The notes beneath the pieces are model-generated. The model saw only the letters and a program-made list of their open reading frames with translations, ran no database searches and had not been told where the DNA came from. Source: Opeltia flavorubescens (lineage: Eukaryota > Ascomycota > Lecanoromycetes > Teloschistales > Teloschistaceae). From it: a DNA stretch of 64,000 nt. Location of the stretch: positions 151,932-215,931 of the forward strand of contig KE546968.1 of assembly GCA_000442125.1 (NCBI GenBank). The letters are read 5' to 3'. Shown here piece by piece: positions 1-13,800 of this stretch. Position 1 is the first letter of the stretch. Each line of letters opens with the position of its first letter. The translations under genes were made by a program, and so were the position numbers.

Positions 1-494
1 GGAGGCCAGCTCTTCCACCCTTTGTTGCGGTGCAGAATGACTTGCTTCATCATTAGCCTCAGACTCCTCCAACGCCGTAGCAGATAGGTCGCCATCGGCT
101 AGCCAAGGCTCTTGGTGTGTAGATGTTTGATCGAACTTTCGTCGCGAAGGTCTAGCATTACTGTTCGGTACCGTTGAACGTTTCAGTCTCGGCGAGGGCG
201 CTTTACGAGGGTATGAGCGCTTGCTAGAGAACTGTTGCTCGTCCAAATGTGATGATGGTGAGCGACGTCTCTTTCTTGAAGGATTTGAACTTGTTGTTTG
301 TTCATGGTTGGACGTAACTATGATGACCCCAGAGATGTCAGTGCTGATCAATGGTACTCGGCGACACAGAGGAAAGTCGAATCTTGGAAAAAGCGGTACT
401 CACCAGTAGCTGCCAATGGTTCGTCTCCCAGTCCAATAATCGGGGGAACCGTGACCTCTGTAGCAGCAGGTCGTTGAGCTCGGGTACTGACCAT
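1..494 (-). CDS. 5' part of an uncharacterised protein gene, running off the left edge
   Basis: Two exons are visible on the minus strand: exon 1 at 404-494 (ATG at 494-492) and exon 2 from 317 leftward past base 1, with an 86-nt GT-AG intron at 318-403. The frame is continuous across the junction (30 codons plus one base, then two bases). The visible ~135 residues begin MVSTRAQRPAA and are rich in Ser, Arg, Lys and Pro, with a basic KRRR patch, followed by an acidic stretch; they look disordered and possibly nuclear. No domain is recognisable in this part, so I give no function. The gene is divergent from the gene starting at 2256. Confidence 0.6.
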
Positions 495-2255
495 GATAAG
501 TCGCCGCTATGCCTGTACTGATCAACACCGACTGAGGGTTAGGTTAGGTCAGGTCTCGATATCCAATGCCCTGATGATCTCCAGCTCCTCGCAGCTTTTT
601 CAAGCTAACCGCTTTAGATATGCTTACTCATCTCTATGTCGGAACATCAACATGTTTGCCCGATGCATCACTTGCCAAAGCCCTTCGCAATATTTACATT
701 ACATCAATGACTAGTAAGAGATATAACAACAAGATTCTCAGAGAGATAGGCAGGTCGACGAAACCTTTGCCAGTCCAAAATTCCTAAGAGCTCTGTAATG
801 TTAGCCCACTTTCATCACCGCCCTAAAGACGTCGATACATTCCACCAGTCCCTCTTCGACATTGAGTTTCTGGTGATGACCGCAGAGCACGCTTTTCCCT
901 CCACATCTTCTATTACTCCGTTCCATTCACATGAATTCATTCGTACACAGTCCACCTTCTTAAATGTGAAATTGCATGACGAATCGTTCCCTGTAGACAA
1001 GTGGACAGAACTTGGCAACCAGAACCAAAATGACAATCGAGAAGTAGTCCTTTAAAAATATGACAAAAGAACCTCTCTTTAACCTATATCTCTTAATAAT
1101 GCGGTATGTTGGACTAAATGTCCTCTAGACTTGAGCAGTATTGTACCTCGTATTGGCCTTCTCATAGTCCAAATTTTGTATCTCCAAAATGGAAGGCGTG
1201 GTTTGTAACAGCATGCCAATCCATCTCTTAATGTCAAGTCCATCGTACTTGCCTTTGGTTAAAATTTTTTGTGCTAGGGAAGAGCTAAGGATAGTTGGTA
1301 AGGTACTACTTTGTCGATTTTGGGCCCGATGTTGTAAACAAGACCAGCTCATCATCATCATCCTTTCTTTTTTGGTATTACGCAGTCATTGCTGTACGGG
1401 TGTGTCTCTTTCTTGATACGTAGGAATCTCGGAACCCGCTCGAATATCTCAATGCCGGTAAGTTAGTGTCTCATTCCCCTGCTACGAATACCGCATCTGC
1501 ATGACATAGCGGTGGTGTCATGTATCTTGTCCCCGGAGTGTAGCAGCAGAACACAAATCATCAAAGCGACAAGGCTAATTCTGATCTGGATAGTGATCTC
1601 AAGTAATCATCACACAAATCGTCCTTCACTCGTTGCGAGCTTCCATCGTCACATTTGCCGCGCACATTAGCCCGTCCGCAATTCTCGCCTGCCCCACCTC
1701 GTTATAATGTCAAAGGTTACAGACTGGGCAGAACAGCAGTCATCCGAGTCCTCAGGATTCACTTACCCAGCCAATTCCAAGGTCCTGATATCCATCCTCT
1801 CTTCAAAGCATTCGGCTGACCTCTGTGCTATCATCTAGACCGATGACAAGACTAGTAGTCTTGCTGAGTCTCTCATCCGCTGTCAACCCAGAACGTCAAG
1901 GGTGTACAGCATTTCGACCTTATTAAGTCTGCGTCATTCACAACAGCCTGGCCGGATCGAGTTACGCATAATTCCGGCAGCTCTCGCCGGTAAGAATCCG
2001 TTCCTGAGCCCATCATACTGCGATGTACTCCTTGTTCGCTGCTTCTACCTGAGACTGCATGCGATGTCCCTCGCAACTCGGCGAGCGACGGCTCCTCACA
2101 ATTCCAAATTCCACATGGGACGAAGTACGCTGACATTGTTGTTATAAACAGAATGTGTGTTCAGACCCACCTCAGCCGCTCCGCGCTCTAAGTTGCATGA
2201 GAACCTTGATCCACGCCGCCATACTCAGAGCTCCAACCTCACAGACTGTTCAACC
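495..2255. other. Divergent intergenic region with possible 5' exons of the next gene
   Basis: This 1.76-kb stretch separates two divergent genes. Most of it shows no supported gene. Between 1707 and 2255 there are signs of transcription toward the right: an ATG at 1707 opening 25 codons (MSKVTDWAEQQ...), a possible intron ending at a CTAG near 1839 preceded by a CTGAC branch-like site, and a clear GTAAGA...AACAG intron at 1990-2151. If both introns are removed the frame stays open from 1707 into the gene at 2256. The first donor (GTCCTG) is weak, so this may equally be a spliced 5' leader. Confidence 0.4.
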
Positions 2256-5200
2256 ATGTCAGAGGCTGAGGTCCAGTACGATAAATCATACGTTCGGCCA
2301 CTCCGACAGCCCCTAAATCCGCCCGAGGCTTCCCTGTTGCAAACCCACGCAGGCTTCGCCCGGTTTTTGAGGCAGCACGCTTCTCCACCCCATCACCGCG
2401 TGACCGCAGGAGGCCGCATTGTGCCTGCAGGCCCACTGGCTCCACCTCCGATGTTGAACCTATCGTCAATCAGCGACGTTCTCAATGGTCAATGTAAGTC
2501 TGTCCAGAGCCGATCTCTGGGGTATTTTGCAAAGAACTGATTGGAAAATAGCGAAAAATTACAAGAACACCGTTAGATTGTCGACCGCCCCATTGTCTCA
2601 GCAAAACATCAACGTGAATGCGCAAAAGCCCTCCAATTTTCCGCACCAGGTCAATCAAGGGCTTGATGGTGTTACGTATCCTCAATATGTACAGATGCCA
2701 CCCTCCTTTGTGAACGAGAATGGGTCGCACTTCGGGCCGTTGCCACCAGGGACTATAACTCTTGCATACTACCCCGACGGAACTTCACTTGTCTACCTCA
2801 ATGGATCCCACTTTCATACACACTGGGATGGTGATAGCGTAACCTTCAGACCTGTCAACTGTCAATTACCAATCCAGCCAGACACTCGCTACACTTCTGC
2901 AATCTATCCACAGGCCGCGCCCCCTATCCAACCTTACCAGTCCGGTAACATGAACGGCTTCATAACCGGACAATTATTGCAAAACGGTATCATGAATGGG
3001 TCTACTCATACTCAAGGACAGTTACAACAGCCTTCACAGTCAGAGGATTCCCAGGCTTTGCATAGTCAGCTAACAGTGCAGCTCAACACGCTTGATAGAT
3101 ATGTAGCTCTGCATATGCATGAGTTCTCTCACATCGAAAATGCAGCTTATGCCGCTCAGAGGAAACAACTCGTGGAACAATTAGATGGTTTACGGGTCAG
3201 TGCAGAAAATGGTAGGCTTCCTATGGTAGCAAAAGCACCCATAGCAAATACACATGTCTACAATACACAACGTGCACCGTTATGGGTTGGAACCACCGGG
3301 ATAGCACAGAATGCTGCTCCGCTTACCAATCCTGCGCAGGATTCAACAACAAACATCAAATCTGCCTCGGGCCAATTTTCAAATTCCGGTTTATTTGGGC
3401 GGCTTGCACCTCCTCAGACGCCTCAAAATACATTGAGCCCTGATGCGCCGCCCTTTGTTCCAAATGCTGTCAAAGCGCCTGTGCCAGACTATTTTGGTCC
3501 TGGTCACTATTCCGGACCCAATGGTACCCAGCAGGGGGAGAGCAAAGACTTGGTCAAAGGTCAGGGCTTAACGAACCCAATACCAGGATATGAACAAAGT
3601 GAAAAGTCAACCCTAAGAGGCTCGAGAGTTGGGAGTATAGACTTTGGCAACACAGTGCTTCGTACGAATCCAGAGCGCCAGGTATCCATGGCCTTGCCAG
3701 TAGTGACCTGGAAGGATATTCAATATGCTAGTCGACCTGGCATCAATCCTGCGAGAGGTCCTAAGATCTATTGCACGACCATCAGCGAGTTTCAGGAAGT
3801 CATACGGAGAGTGCGTGAGCAGGCAAAACTTTACGGTTGTGACGGTGGACAGAGCAAGGATCCTGCATATGACGCTGAACAGGATATCCGCTGGGCCATT
3901 GCTGATTGCGACCCGATTCCTCTGCCCAAGTCGCCTGCCGATCACGTTGCTAACCCTCGGCCATGGAGCTGGGACGACTCTGCGTTCAATTATCGCCCTA
4001 TCGTCAAGATCAACCCAGACTGGCCTCAGAGCGCGGCGGGTCATAGATCCTACTTTGGTTCGGAGAATGCTGCGGGCGATTTAGACCGCGCACAAACAAA
4101 CAGCCGGGTTACTGAACCTAGAAAGGGGAGTTTCACTGGAGGCCCTCTCATTGCTGCAACGTCAGCCCGCTATCCCAGTGACTTATCGTCTCCCTCCACT
4201 CTTCAGCAAAAGACAAATCACTATGGGAGCCATGAGTCATATCGCTCGGGCTTTCAGTTGTACCCGGGTGATTCGAACGGTCCGAAAGGCATTTCCAACG
4301 CGTCTTTGGCCAGCGCGGGCCATGTATCCACATGGGTTCCTAATAACGCCAAAAACTCGAATGATGCTCGGGTATCTAGCGGAGTTGGATTCTCGAACGA
4401 TGCTCGAATATCCAGTGACACTCGTTTCCATCAGCGAAATATTTCCCATGCAGAGACATCCCGGCAGATCGAGCCCGGTAGCAGAGCAAGCAGTCATCGT
4501 CAGCAATATCAGCCTTCTGTTGAAAATGCCCCTCAGACGCCCACAAAATCTAATGCTTACTCCGGAGTCAATCTATCCACTGCAGGGCTGAGCGGACAAT
4601 CTCGAGGTTCGCAGCAGCAATGGACCCCATCAAACCAGTATATGTCAGGACGCTCTGGTCAACCGACTTTCCAAACCAACCTGAAGCACAAGGACTCGTG
4701 GGATAGTGACGCTGATTCTCAAGATTCGTGGTTCTCACCGTCGGACAAAGAATCTCGAATGCTTTCATTGGACAAGCGTATAAGAGCATCAGAAGTCCCC
4801 CAACAGAGCCGCTGCGAGGTGACGCCATCACGCGGGCAGAACACTACTCATTACAATACACCAATATCAAATGAATGGGCGAACACACCTGGTAGCCAAG
4901 GTAGGAACAGTGACGCTCTTTCGTTCGATTCTCAAGGTATTCCACGATCAGACTTCAACCATTCAAGCAAGTCGTGAGTCTCTTTGCTGCCGGTAATACA
5001 ACCTGTTTGCTGACGCAATCGCAGCATACATGATAGCTTAAGAGCTGCTAAGGTCAACCTGCCACAAACACACGGCCAGCTTGTGTTCAATCAAGTTTTC
5101 CAAACACCTCCAAGCGTGGTAGACCATCAGAGTGGTGGAGGGGTCAAACTCAATAATTTCGCAGGGTTCGTAGTCTTTCCCATCGCCACTGCTTTTGCTA

Positions 5201-5942
5201 GAGACTGGACTAATGACCAAGGTATAGACCTTCCAACAACCAGTCCCCTAAGGGTTTCTTGCGCGGCATGCTGAAGAGTCCCCGATACAGCGCGGCAAGA
5301 AACCGCCAAAGCGAGCCCTTTGGTCCTACGCAGGGTCACGTGGCCATGAATGAGCACGTAGATCAGAATTGGGAGAGACAACATGCAAACAAGGAGAACA
5401 TCAAGTCTGATGGATATCAAGACACGATGGGCTGGCGGGGCCGGCGCCGAGGATCGAGCCTGAGCAGTGGAGAGTTGACCAATCCATGGCAGGACTCCGA
5501 CATCGTGAACAACAAAGCTCAATCATCATTAGCAGGGTCGAGTCAACATGCATTCGGCCAGCTTCCGCAATATGATGGTGCCGGGGATGCTCTGATGTCG
5601 GCCAACGATGAAACACAATCGGCCGACGCCACGGCCAGCGGTCCTTCTTCATCTAAACGTTCACGCAAGAATAAGGCTAAGGCAAGAACAACAGAAAACA
5701 CGTCGGAAGGGCAATACGCGTCTCGCGCAGAAAAAGCCAGGTCTTACAATGTAAGACTAACACTCGGCTATGACTTTTGCGGCCTCAGAAAGGTTGACTT
5801 TCTGCCCGCACCTGATCGGGCCGGAGATATGCGAGCACATGGCGAATATGTCGATCGATACATTGATCGCGTCTATGAAGAAGATCTCGACGAGCTTCGT
5901 GCGTTGAATGAAGGAGACCTAGCGTCCCAGCGCAGACTCTAG
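2256..5942 (+). CDS. Large disordered protein of unknown function (1173 aa)
   Basis: Four exons fit: 2256-2493, 2552-4973, 5025-5165 and 5222-5942; introns are 58, 51 and 56 nt. The last intron uses a GTTCGT donor, has a CTAAT branch site 13 nt before its AG, and restores the frame into the long C-terminal exon. I chose ATG 2256, although the frame is open upstream. The product is rich in Ser, Gln, Asn, Gly and Pro with no recognisable catalytic domain. More ordered parts lie near residues 430-520 (charged, helical, Trp-rich) and at the C-terminus, where a basic KRSRKNKAK stretch precedes a conserved-looking segment with GYDFCGLRKVDFLPAPDRAG. It could be a nuclear or RNA-associated scaffold, but that is only an inference. 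Shorter versions are possible if the true start is elsewhere. Confidence 0.7.
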
Positions 5943-6842
5943 TTAGGAGAGTACCGCCTTGAAGGCTTCGACTACAACGGCATTATCCTGATCAACATGC
6001 ACATTGTCGAGGAGAATTATGTTCCAGCTTCTTATTATTGTCATCTTTTCCACTCCAAGGAGCAGCAGCCATTGAAAACAGCTATTGGCTGTATGGATGA
6101 GATACGGGTTACAGGAGACAGACCGGTGTAAGAAGAATGGTTTAACTGTGAGGCCTTGAGGTATCAATTATCTGTACACATTAATACTTATTGAGAGAGG
6201 AGAAAGTAATTCGAGTTAGGAAACAGCTGTCAAGTTGGTCTCAAAAGTGATGTTAGCAATAGAAAACATGTCACATGAAGTTATGTCCAATTGTGATTCC
6301 TAGTGACCATAGCCAATTGGAGTAAGTAATTGAGATGCAGAAAGGTGGGGAGGAAAGGAGATAATAATGCAAGTCGCTCGAAACGCCACTCTTTGTGGCA
6401 ATCAATCCCAGGGATGTGGGAAGGAATAAGGCTGAGGTTTGGGAGAAGCTAAGCCAATCTTGGGCCTTTCAGCATGAGAATTCTAGCATGTGAAATGATG
6501 CTAGGAACATTTATCCGCTTTATTTCTTCTTCTTGCTTGGCTCGCTCAACGCCAACCAACGAGACTTCTCACTTAAAGCACGCACATTCCTATCACCTCT
6601 TTCCGACGCATTCAATATTCTCCATTCGACTCAACTGCCTCAGTATATGCACGCTTTTGCGGAGCAGTATCCTACCAATGGCTGATCCTCATTCCTTGAT
6701 ACGGCCGTCGTCTATAGCTTTTGGCCGTATCCGTTTGCGCCCTGCCCGATGAGCAAACTAGCTATGACCAGGCCCCAGATCAATCTTCTTCCTTCACAAC
6801 ATCGTATGGCATGACCCGCAACTACTCTCACACTCCGTCGTC
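5943..6842. other. Intergenic region upstream of the GDE1-like gene
   Basis: About 900 bp between same-strand genes. The right part is pyrimidine-rich (CTTTCCG, TCATCTC runs), as is usual for a fungal 5' leader. A 92-codon open frame at 6474-6752 has no domain and overlaps the expected leader, so I do not call it a gene. No tRNA or repeat is seen. Confidence 0.4.
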
Positions 6843-9800
6843 ATGAAGTTTGGACGAAACCTCCCGCGCAACCAGGTCCCGGAATGGGCCACCGCCTACA
6901 TCAAATACAAGAGCTTGAAAAAGCTTATCAAATCCGCAGCCGAAGCAACAAAGATACAGGATGGGGCTGACACTGCTGGTATGTCATCTAGCCGAGTATC
7001 AATTGCAATTTTCTGACGCTCAACAGAATTCTTCTTCTTTTTGGACCGCAATCTCGAAGATGTCGATGCCTTCTACAATAGAAAATTCGGTGACGCCACT
7101 CGCCGGCTTAAACTCCTTGAGGACAGATACGGGAAAGCTACCGAGATACCTCGAGACATCGACGTGAGTGAATTGGACGACCTCAGGGGAGCATTGCTTG
7201 AGCTACGAGGGCAATTGAGGAAGCTACAATGGTATGGAGAGGTGAACAGGAGGGGATTCGTCAAAATCACCAAGAAGCTAGACAAGAAGATCCGTCGCCC
7301 ATCTACTCAGCGAAGGTACCTGGAGACGAAAGTGGACACCAAAGGTTTTGCCACCAATCTACAACTCTCTGACACGGTGAACAACATCAACGACTGGCTT
7401 TCTGTTCTCGGTGATGCCAAAGTATACGATGACGCCAGCTCTACCCACTCCTCGCTCTCCATCCAAAGGGTTTCTTCGAAAGTAATCCTGGACCTTCCTC
7501 AGCTTTTACTCGAGAACTTGGACATTGCTCTGCGCTACGACAATGCAACAAAGTTGTCGAAACTTCTACAGGACCTCAATCTTGGCCAAGATCCCAATGA
7601 GACCAGCCTCTCTTCAGCGCTGGCCCACAATTTGCTGAATCGAGCTATAGCTTACCGGTCCAAAGACTGCGTTGATTCTGTTCTGGACCGTCTCAGCACG
7701 TTGGAAGACGAAGATGACATCAACAAACGTAATTGCATTCACCGCTTGATTGTATCGATGGGTAGAACCTGGTCGGAAGAAGAAGATGGTACCGGAGACG
7801 ATCGCGTACCAAACGGCTCAACTGAGCAGGCACAGTACATCACCCCGGCAGCGCCTCCAGTATTAGGACCTCCATTGTCGTTTCATAAAGAGCTTGATGG
7901 TATCACAAAATTATGTCAAGATGATAAGTCGGTGGTGATATTTCGTCACCTCTTACAGTCGCTACGTCCCTACCAGCGAGCTGCTCTGCAAGCTATGGAC
8001 TCGTACGGTCGAATGCCACTACATTACGCGGCACAGTATGGTTTTGTGGTCATCTGTCAGATCATCATCACTCATTTGCAAGCTTGGGGGCTTTTTGAGG
8101 TCAGCAATGGCATCGACGCTCCCTTCTGGCATGACTCCGAAGGCATGTCACCCCTCCATCTTAGTGTTATGGGTGGTCATTACTTGACTGTTAGAGTCCT
8201 TCTCGAGTCTGAGGATTGGAGAGGCGCTAGCGATCGTACGGCAGCTGTTCGAAAACATATGTCTCGATCCGGAGAAATCCTTGCACTTGCTACCAAAGCC
8301 AATTTTGTTGCCATCGTTCGGTTGCTCGTCGAAGCTGGCGTAGATCTGAACTATCAGGACGATCAAGGGGAAACAGCGCTTCATCTTGCTGCCCGTTTCG
8401 GACATGTCGAATGTGCCAAGGCGCTTTTGGACGGCTCAGATTTACAAAAGGCAGACATCGAACTGGAGGAGACAGTCTTCGGCTGGACTCCATTATTTGT
8501 CGCCAGCGTAGAAGGTCATTCAAGCATTGTCGATCTACTTGTCGCCGCCAGGGTGAATCTCGCGAGGGCTGATACATCCGGCTGGACAGCACAAGAGCAC
8601 GCAGCGCTACGGGGTCACATTGAGATCGCTGAAAAGCTAGCCGCTTCTTCACCGCCGGTGCTGAGAAAGGATACCAGTAATATATCAAATGAATGCTCGT
8701 CAATTGCTACAACAAACAACCCAATCATGGAGAAGCGTTCTAAAAAAACAGCTGCCGGGACCACCAATGGATCTACCGTCGTCACTGAGCCCGTCAAAAC
8801 GTTTGGCCATCGCTACCTTACAAAAGAGACAATGGTTCTTGTGAGCCTGGGTACCATGGACATGCGCAAGTCTACGCAAGCAGTGTCTCTCGACCGCATC
8901 CCATTAAGAAGCGCTCATACAACCCAGCTTGACACAGCATTATCGATAGTCGTATCTGCTACTGGTGCCAATGGTGAGCCATCAATTACTGATTTGCCAG
9001 TCCAGGACAACATCAGCACCGAGCCAATCGTTTTCACAACCAACGACGCGGCTAAAGTCAAGCTGCTCTTCGATATCGTACCGACGTATGCTGGCAACAA
9101 TAGCCATATCGTAGGACGTGGCGTTGCTCTTTTGTCCAGCATCAAGCCGAGCATTGGATCCCAAAGGATTACGCTGCAGGGCGACGTTGTTGTGCCCATC
9201 ATTGCAGCCAACACCCTGGAAGTCATTGGCTCTGTGAACTTCAACTTCCTCATCATCAAGCCCTTTTCCCACCCGAATATGGCCATCACCGAACACCAAA
9301 CATACTGGAAAAGCATGTCTTCCACCATGGTCATTGGACATCGTGGTTTGGGCAAGAATGTCGCTGCTCGAAGATCGCTGCAGCTTGGAGAGAATACAAT
9401 CCAGTCCTTTATCGCCGCAGCCAATCTTGGCGCCTCATACGTCGAATTTGATGTTCAGCTAACCAAAGACCATGTCCCCGTCATCTATCATGACTTCCTC
9501 GTGAGCGAGACAGGTATTGACGCCCCTGTTCACACTCTCACCCTGGAACAATTCCTTCACGTCAACAGTAGCCGCACCCCTCGCACCTCACGACCATCAT
9601 CTCCAACTCTCCAGAATACAAATGTGCAGAAAGTCAAAGCAACAGATCCAAGACGTCACCGATCTCTATCCCTCGGCCACTCCACAGACGACGGAACATC
9701 AGAAATGAGCGAGCGAATGAAACACACACGTGACTTCAAAGAAAAGGGATACAAAGGAAATAGTCGCGGCAACTTCATCCAAGCACCCTTCACCACCCTA

Positions 9801-10367
9801 GAGGAAATGTTCAGGAAACTCCCCGAACATGTCGGCTTCAACATCGAGATGAAATATCCCATGCTGCATGAGAGCGAGGAGCAGGAAATGGATACTTATG
9901 CCGTGGAATTGAATTCCTTTGTCGATACCGTGTTGACGAAGGTTTATGACCTGGGTCATAATCGTCCTATCATCTTCTCCTCTTTCAATCCCGATATCTG
10001 CCTCCTGCTCTCTTTCAAACAACCGTCTATTCCAATCTTGTTCCTCACGGATGCGGGTACTTGTCCCGTCGGCGATATTCGAGCGAGTAGTCTGCAGGAA
10101 GCGATCAGGTTTGCTAGTCGTTGGAACCTGCTGGGGATTGTTTCGGCGGCGGAACCGTTGGTGCTGTGCCCGAGATTGGTGAAGGTGGTGAAGGAGTCGG
10201 GGTTGGTGTGTGTTTCGTACGGGGCGCTGAATAATGAGGGGGAGAATGTGAAGTTGCAGGTTGATGAGGGGATTGATGCGGTGATTGTGGATAGTGTGTT
10301 GGCGATAAGGAAGGGGTTGACTGGTGGGGAGGGGAAGAGAGATTTGATTATACCGACTATTCCTTGA
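6843..10367 (+). CDS. GDE1: Glycerophosphodiester phosphodiesterase with SPX and ankyrin domains (Gde1-like)
   Basis: Two exons, 6843-6978 and 7027-10367, with a 48-nt intron, give 1158 aa. Family knowledge: Gde1 hydrolyses glycerophosphocholine to choline and glycerol-3-phosphate, and its SPX domain senses inositol pyrophosphates and thus phosphate status. Seen in the sequence: an N-terminal SPX domain (starts MKFGRNLPRNQVPEW, with the KYKSLKK lysine helix and a Lys-rich helix near residues 110-140), ankyrin repeats around residues 330-600 (RMPLHYAAQYG, ETALHLAARFGH, TPLFVASVEGHS), and a C-terminal GDPD domain from about residue 815 with HRGLG, the GEN motif, EFDVQLTKD and the YHD histidine. 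The GDPD part carries a Ser/Pro/Arg-rich insertion after VHTL. Domain order and length match yeast Gde1 (about 1220 aa). The last 300 bp shift to G-ending codons. Confidence 0.95.
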
Positions 10368-10829
10368 GCTGGGAATTTTGATGGGTTGACAGATATTGAT
10401 AGATAGAGCTGTGGTTCAACATCGGATAGAGCTTTGGGAAGAGCACTCAACGTGCGGTTATAGTGGGCTTGGGAACCTGGTTTCCTAGCTCTGGTCGCGC
10501 CATAGCGATTCGATGATGATAGAGTCGATAGAAAACAGACGAGCCGATTCCACCTGTAACTTCGAACGCATACAAACATAAATTGAACTCCTAAAAATCC
10601 AATTACTTTTTCAAGAACTACCATTACATTTTTCCATCCATCTCAAACATTTTCCTCCCTTGGCCCACCGTCAACCATTTCCCTCCGTCTCCCCCTTTCA
10701 AAAATAAGTCTTCAACATCCGAATAGGACAAATAGAAAGAATTTCACGTTTCCAAGATCCCTCCTACCTCCTGCACATACACCAGACAGCGACATTTTCT
10801 TCCTCTCCCTTTCCCGTCTTGCATAAACA
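10368..10829. other. Convergent 3' intergenic region (GDE1-like / PRMT5)
   Basis: 462 bp lying between the 3' ends of two converging genes. It holds pyrimidine-rich, AT-containing sequence compatible with two 3' UTRs. No further gene, RNA or repeat is supported. Confidence 0.4.
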
Positions 10830-13800
10830 TCACATCATACATCCCCCCTCCCTCGAAGATCCTACTTCACTGCATCCCAATCTGATCTTCTTCCTCCTTC
10901 CGTTCCCAGCCTCCTTTCCCTCGTCACCAGCGGTGGGTGCAGTATCCGGCTCAAGGAAAGTTTCCACGAACCATTCATACCAGACTTTCCTTCCGTCTGT
11001 GGCGCGGCGCATGTTTATTGTAAGGAGGGAGGAGGAGGGGGTGTAGATTGGATTCTAATGTTGAGAATTAGCAGGGACGGTGGGTTTAGCAGGGGGTGGA
11101 GGGGGATATGGGGGGAGAGGAAAGCGGGAAAGGGAGCGGAATGGAAGGGGTAAAGGGGAAGGGGAAGGGAGGGAGAGCAGACGGGGAGAGAGGGGGTGGG
11201 GAGAAAGAGAGGAATAGGTACAAGGAGAAAAGAAAGGGGTGGTGATAGGGGGGATAGGGGGAGGAGGAAAATGATCGATTCTATGAAGGTGATAAAGTGC
11301 AAAGGAAAGGGATTATAGATATAAGCATCCTACCCCAAAACATCATCATCCCACGGAATTCCGGATCAACAAAGGGGCGGGATAGTACGATAAATAAAGA
11401 AGCAACCATAAAAAATCAAACCCCATACCTTCAGAGGAAAATAGATCGGAAACCAAGACATCATATCCCTACTCTTGCCTCCCATAGTAAGCGGATGCGT
11501 ACTCAGCTCCACATCATCGTAAAGCACAGCTTCGAAGTATCCGGCCAAACCATGGCAGGCGCCGCGGTGGGGGATGGGGAATTCAAGGCGTGTGTGGCGG
11601 GTGTTGTGTTTGTTATCCCCTTTCCCACCACCATTTCTATCCCCCTTCAAATTAGGTGATTGGGGCTTGTGGCTAAACCTCCACGCCGCCTTAACAATCG
11701 GTTCCCCCACCGCGTTGATAGAGGAGGTAGAGGAGGAAGCAGGGATGGTGGTAGAGAGGTAGTCGATCGCGTGTAGCATGACTACGTAGGGTGTATTTGG
11801 TGCTGTGGGGTCACTAGGCGTGCGAGCTAGGATATCAGCATGTAACTTCGGCGCCGCGATGGGCGTTAGGTACGATGTGTAAGAGGAAGGGATTGAGATG
11901 CCATGCACTGGACTCAGGAGCGGGGTTATGCCATCGAGGCATTCTGGTGAGAGCTCGTTGTCGGCGAAGGAGCCGAGGAGTTCGGAGATGAGGATATCGA
12001 TTTTGTAGTGGTTTGTTGTGATATTTTGCTGCTGCTGCTGTGGGTAATTGTTATTTTTACTGTTGTGGGTTGTTCTGGCTGTTATTTGGGAGGAATTGGT
12101 TGAGCAAGGGCCTTTCCAGCTTCTCATATCGGAATGAACGAGGTGTACTTTATTTCCCCAGGAGAGCTCGTTGTGCCGTTTTAGGAAGACGTAGGCATTT
12201 GGGTTCTTCTCCACGGCCCAGAGCTCGATTTTCACGCCTGTCTCCTGGCTTGCGCGTAGGGTGCGGGTTATCAATGGCCCTCGCCCTGCGCCGACGATAG
12301 CGACGACAATTTCCCCGGTGTCGGTGATGGTGGCACCCGTGGGGCAGGATGAGACGGGCTTTTTCTCCCGGGACCAGTCTGTGAGAGCTTTCCGGATGGC
12401 GCGTTCGTAGAGATCGTATTTGACGGGGTCTTTTTCGAAGACTTCGTAGGTTACGCTTTCGAGATTATCGGCGAGGGGTTGCAGGGGGCCTTGCAGGTAA
12501 TCTTGGTAGCCGACGCTGAATTGTTCAAGGACGGAGCGGGGAGCTTCCTCGCGTTCGAGTTTGCGGATATAATTCAATTGAGGGGTGGGGTCTTTGATTA
12601 TTTTGGTAATCTTTTGATGTTGTTCCTGCTGGGCAGCTTCGGCCGGCGTTGGAAGTGTGGTTGCATCACTTGCTGCACTTTCATCGAGGAAGCCGTTTGC
12701 CTGGGGTATGACTGCTTCTGGGTCGTCGAGACCTGGAATGGGTCCTACATCGCAGAGAACAATCCATGGAGGAGTCTTCAGTCGCATGCATCGGTGAATA
12801 AATGCTTGGTTGTCCCGCTTCAGGACAGGATAGCCTTCGCGATTCGGTAAGAATGTTTGAGCTGTCAGTGAAAGGAGTCTCAGCGGTTCGGAATGCCATC
12901 TCGATTGTGCGTGGACTGATGGTAACAGATGTCGTGGAATGGAGAGAGCTATTGATCATCAAGTCAGTAAGCAGTTTATCAAGTGACGCAAGTGTAAGCG
13001 GAGGGAAGTACCTCGAGAGATTCAGCTGCAACGGGGATATCTCCTCCCTTCAATCGAGGTTTTTCATTCAGGTACGATAGAAATTCAAAATTCACGAGGC
13101 AAAAAATGAAGTAAATCCACAATTATATTCTTACCTACAAAAAGCCTAGGGTTGTATCTACAAACGGTCCTGATGACATGCCACGCATCCCAGGTACCCA
13201 AAAAGTCAAGTTTTGATTTCGATTCATCTTCAATATATTCGGGTCTCGCGAATGGAGACAAGCTCCCCTCGACATCTTTACTGTCTTCGTCGGGATGATA
13301 CATCATCGGCAACTGAACCAAGACCTGTGTATAATTGCTAACGGCCAGAACATCTTGAATAGCGAAAGCGTACTGGGTGATACCTTCCCCGTAGGAACTG
13401 CCATACTGCAGCTTCGGTCCAGGAATGACCACATTACCCAAGCCGCAAAAAGCTGCATAAGCTACTTCCAGCTCCAAAACTTGGCGGGAGATGTCATAGA
13501 CAAGGGGATCCGGAGAAGACAAGTCGATCCAAGGACTAGCATAACCAACCAGTTGTTTGATGACTTCACCAGGAGTCAAAGGAGTATCTGTGGGAGATAA
13601 GCTGGGGATGGTGGGCGTCACACTTTCCTCGCTTCCAGAATCCTTGGAGTCTGAAAGATGATTAGAAAGCAAGGCAAGTACTCTACTATGAAACAAAGGC
13701 GTCGTGATTGGCGTCGTAAGCATGTCATACTTAAGAAGCTGTCAGTATAGGGAACTTTTTGGGCATTTAGGACCTACACCGCAATCGCGTGCCTGGCGTA

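Noticed and set aside
11015-11302. 95-codon minus-strand open frame rich in Leu, Pro and Ser
   Set aside because: It is the pyrimidine-rich last intron of PRMT5; removing it joins FPLK to NPIYTPSS as expected for the family.
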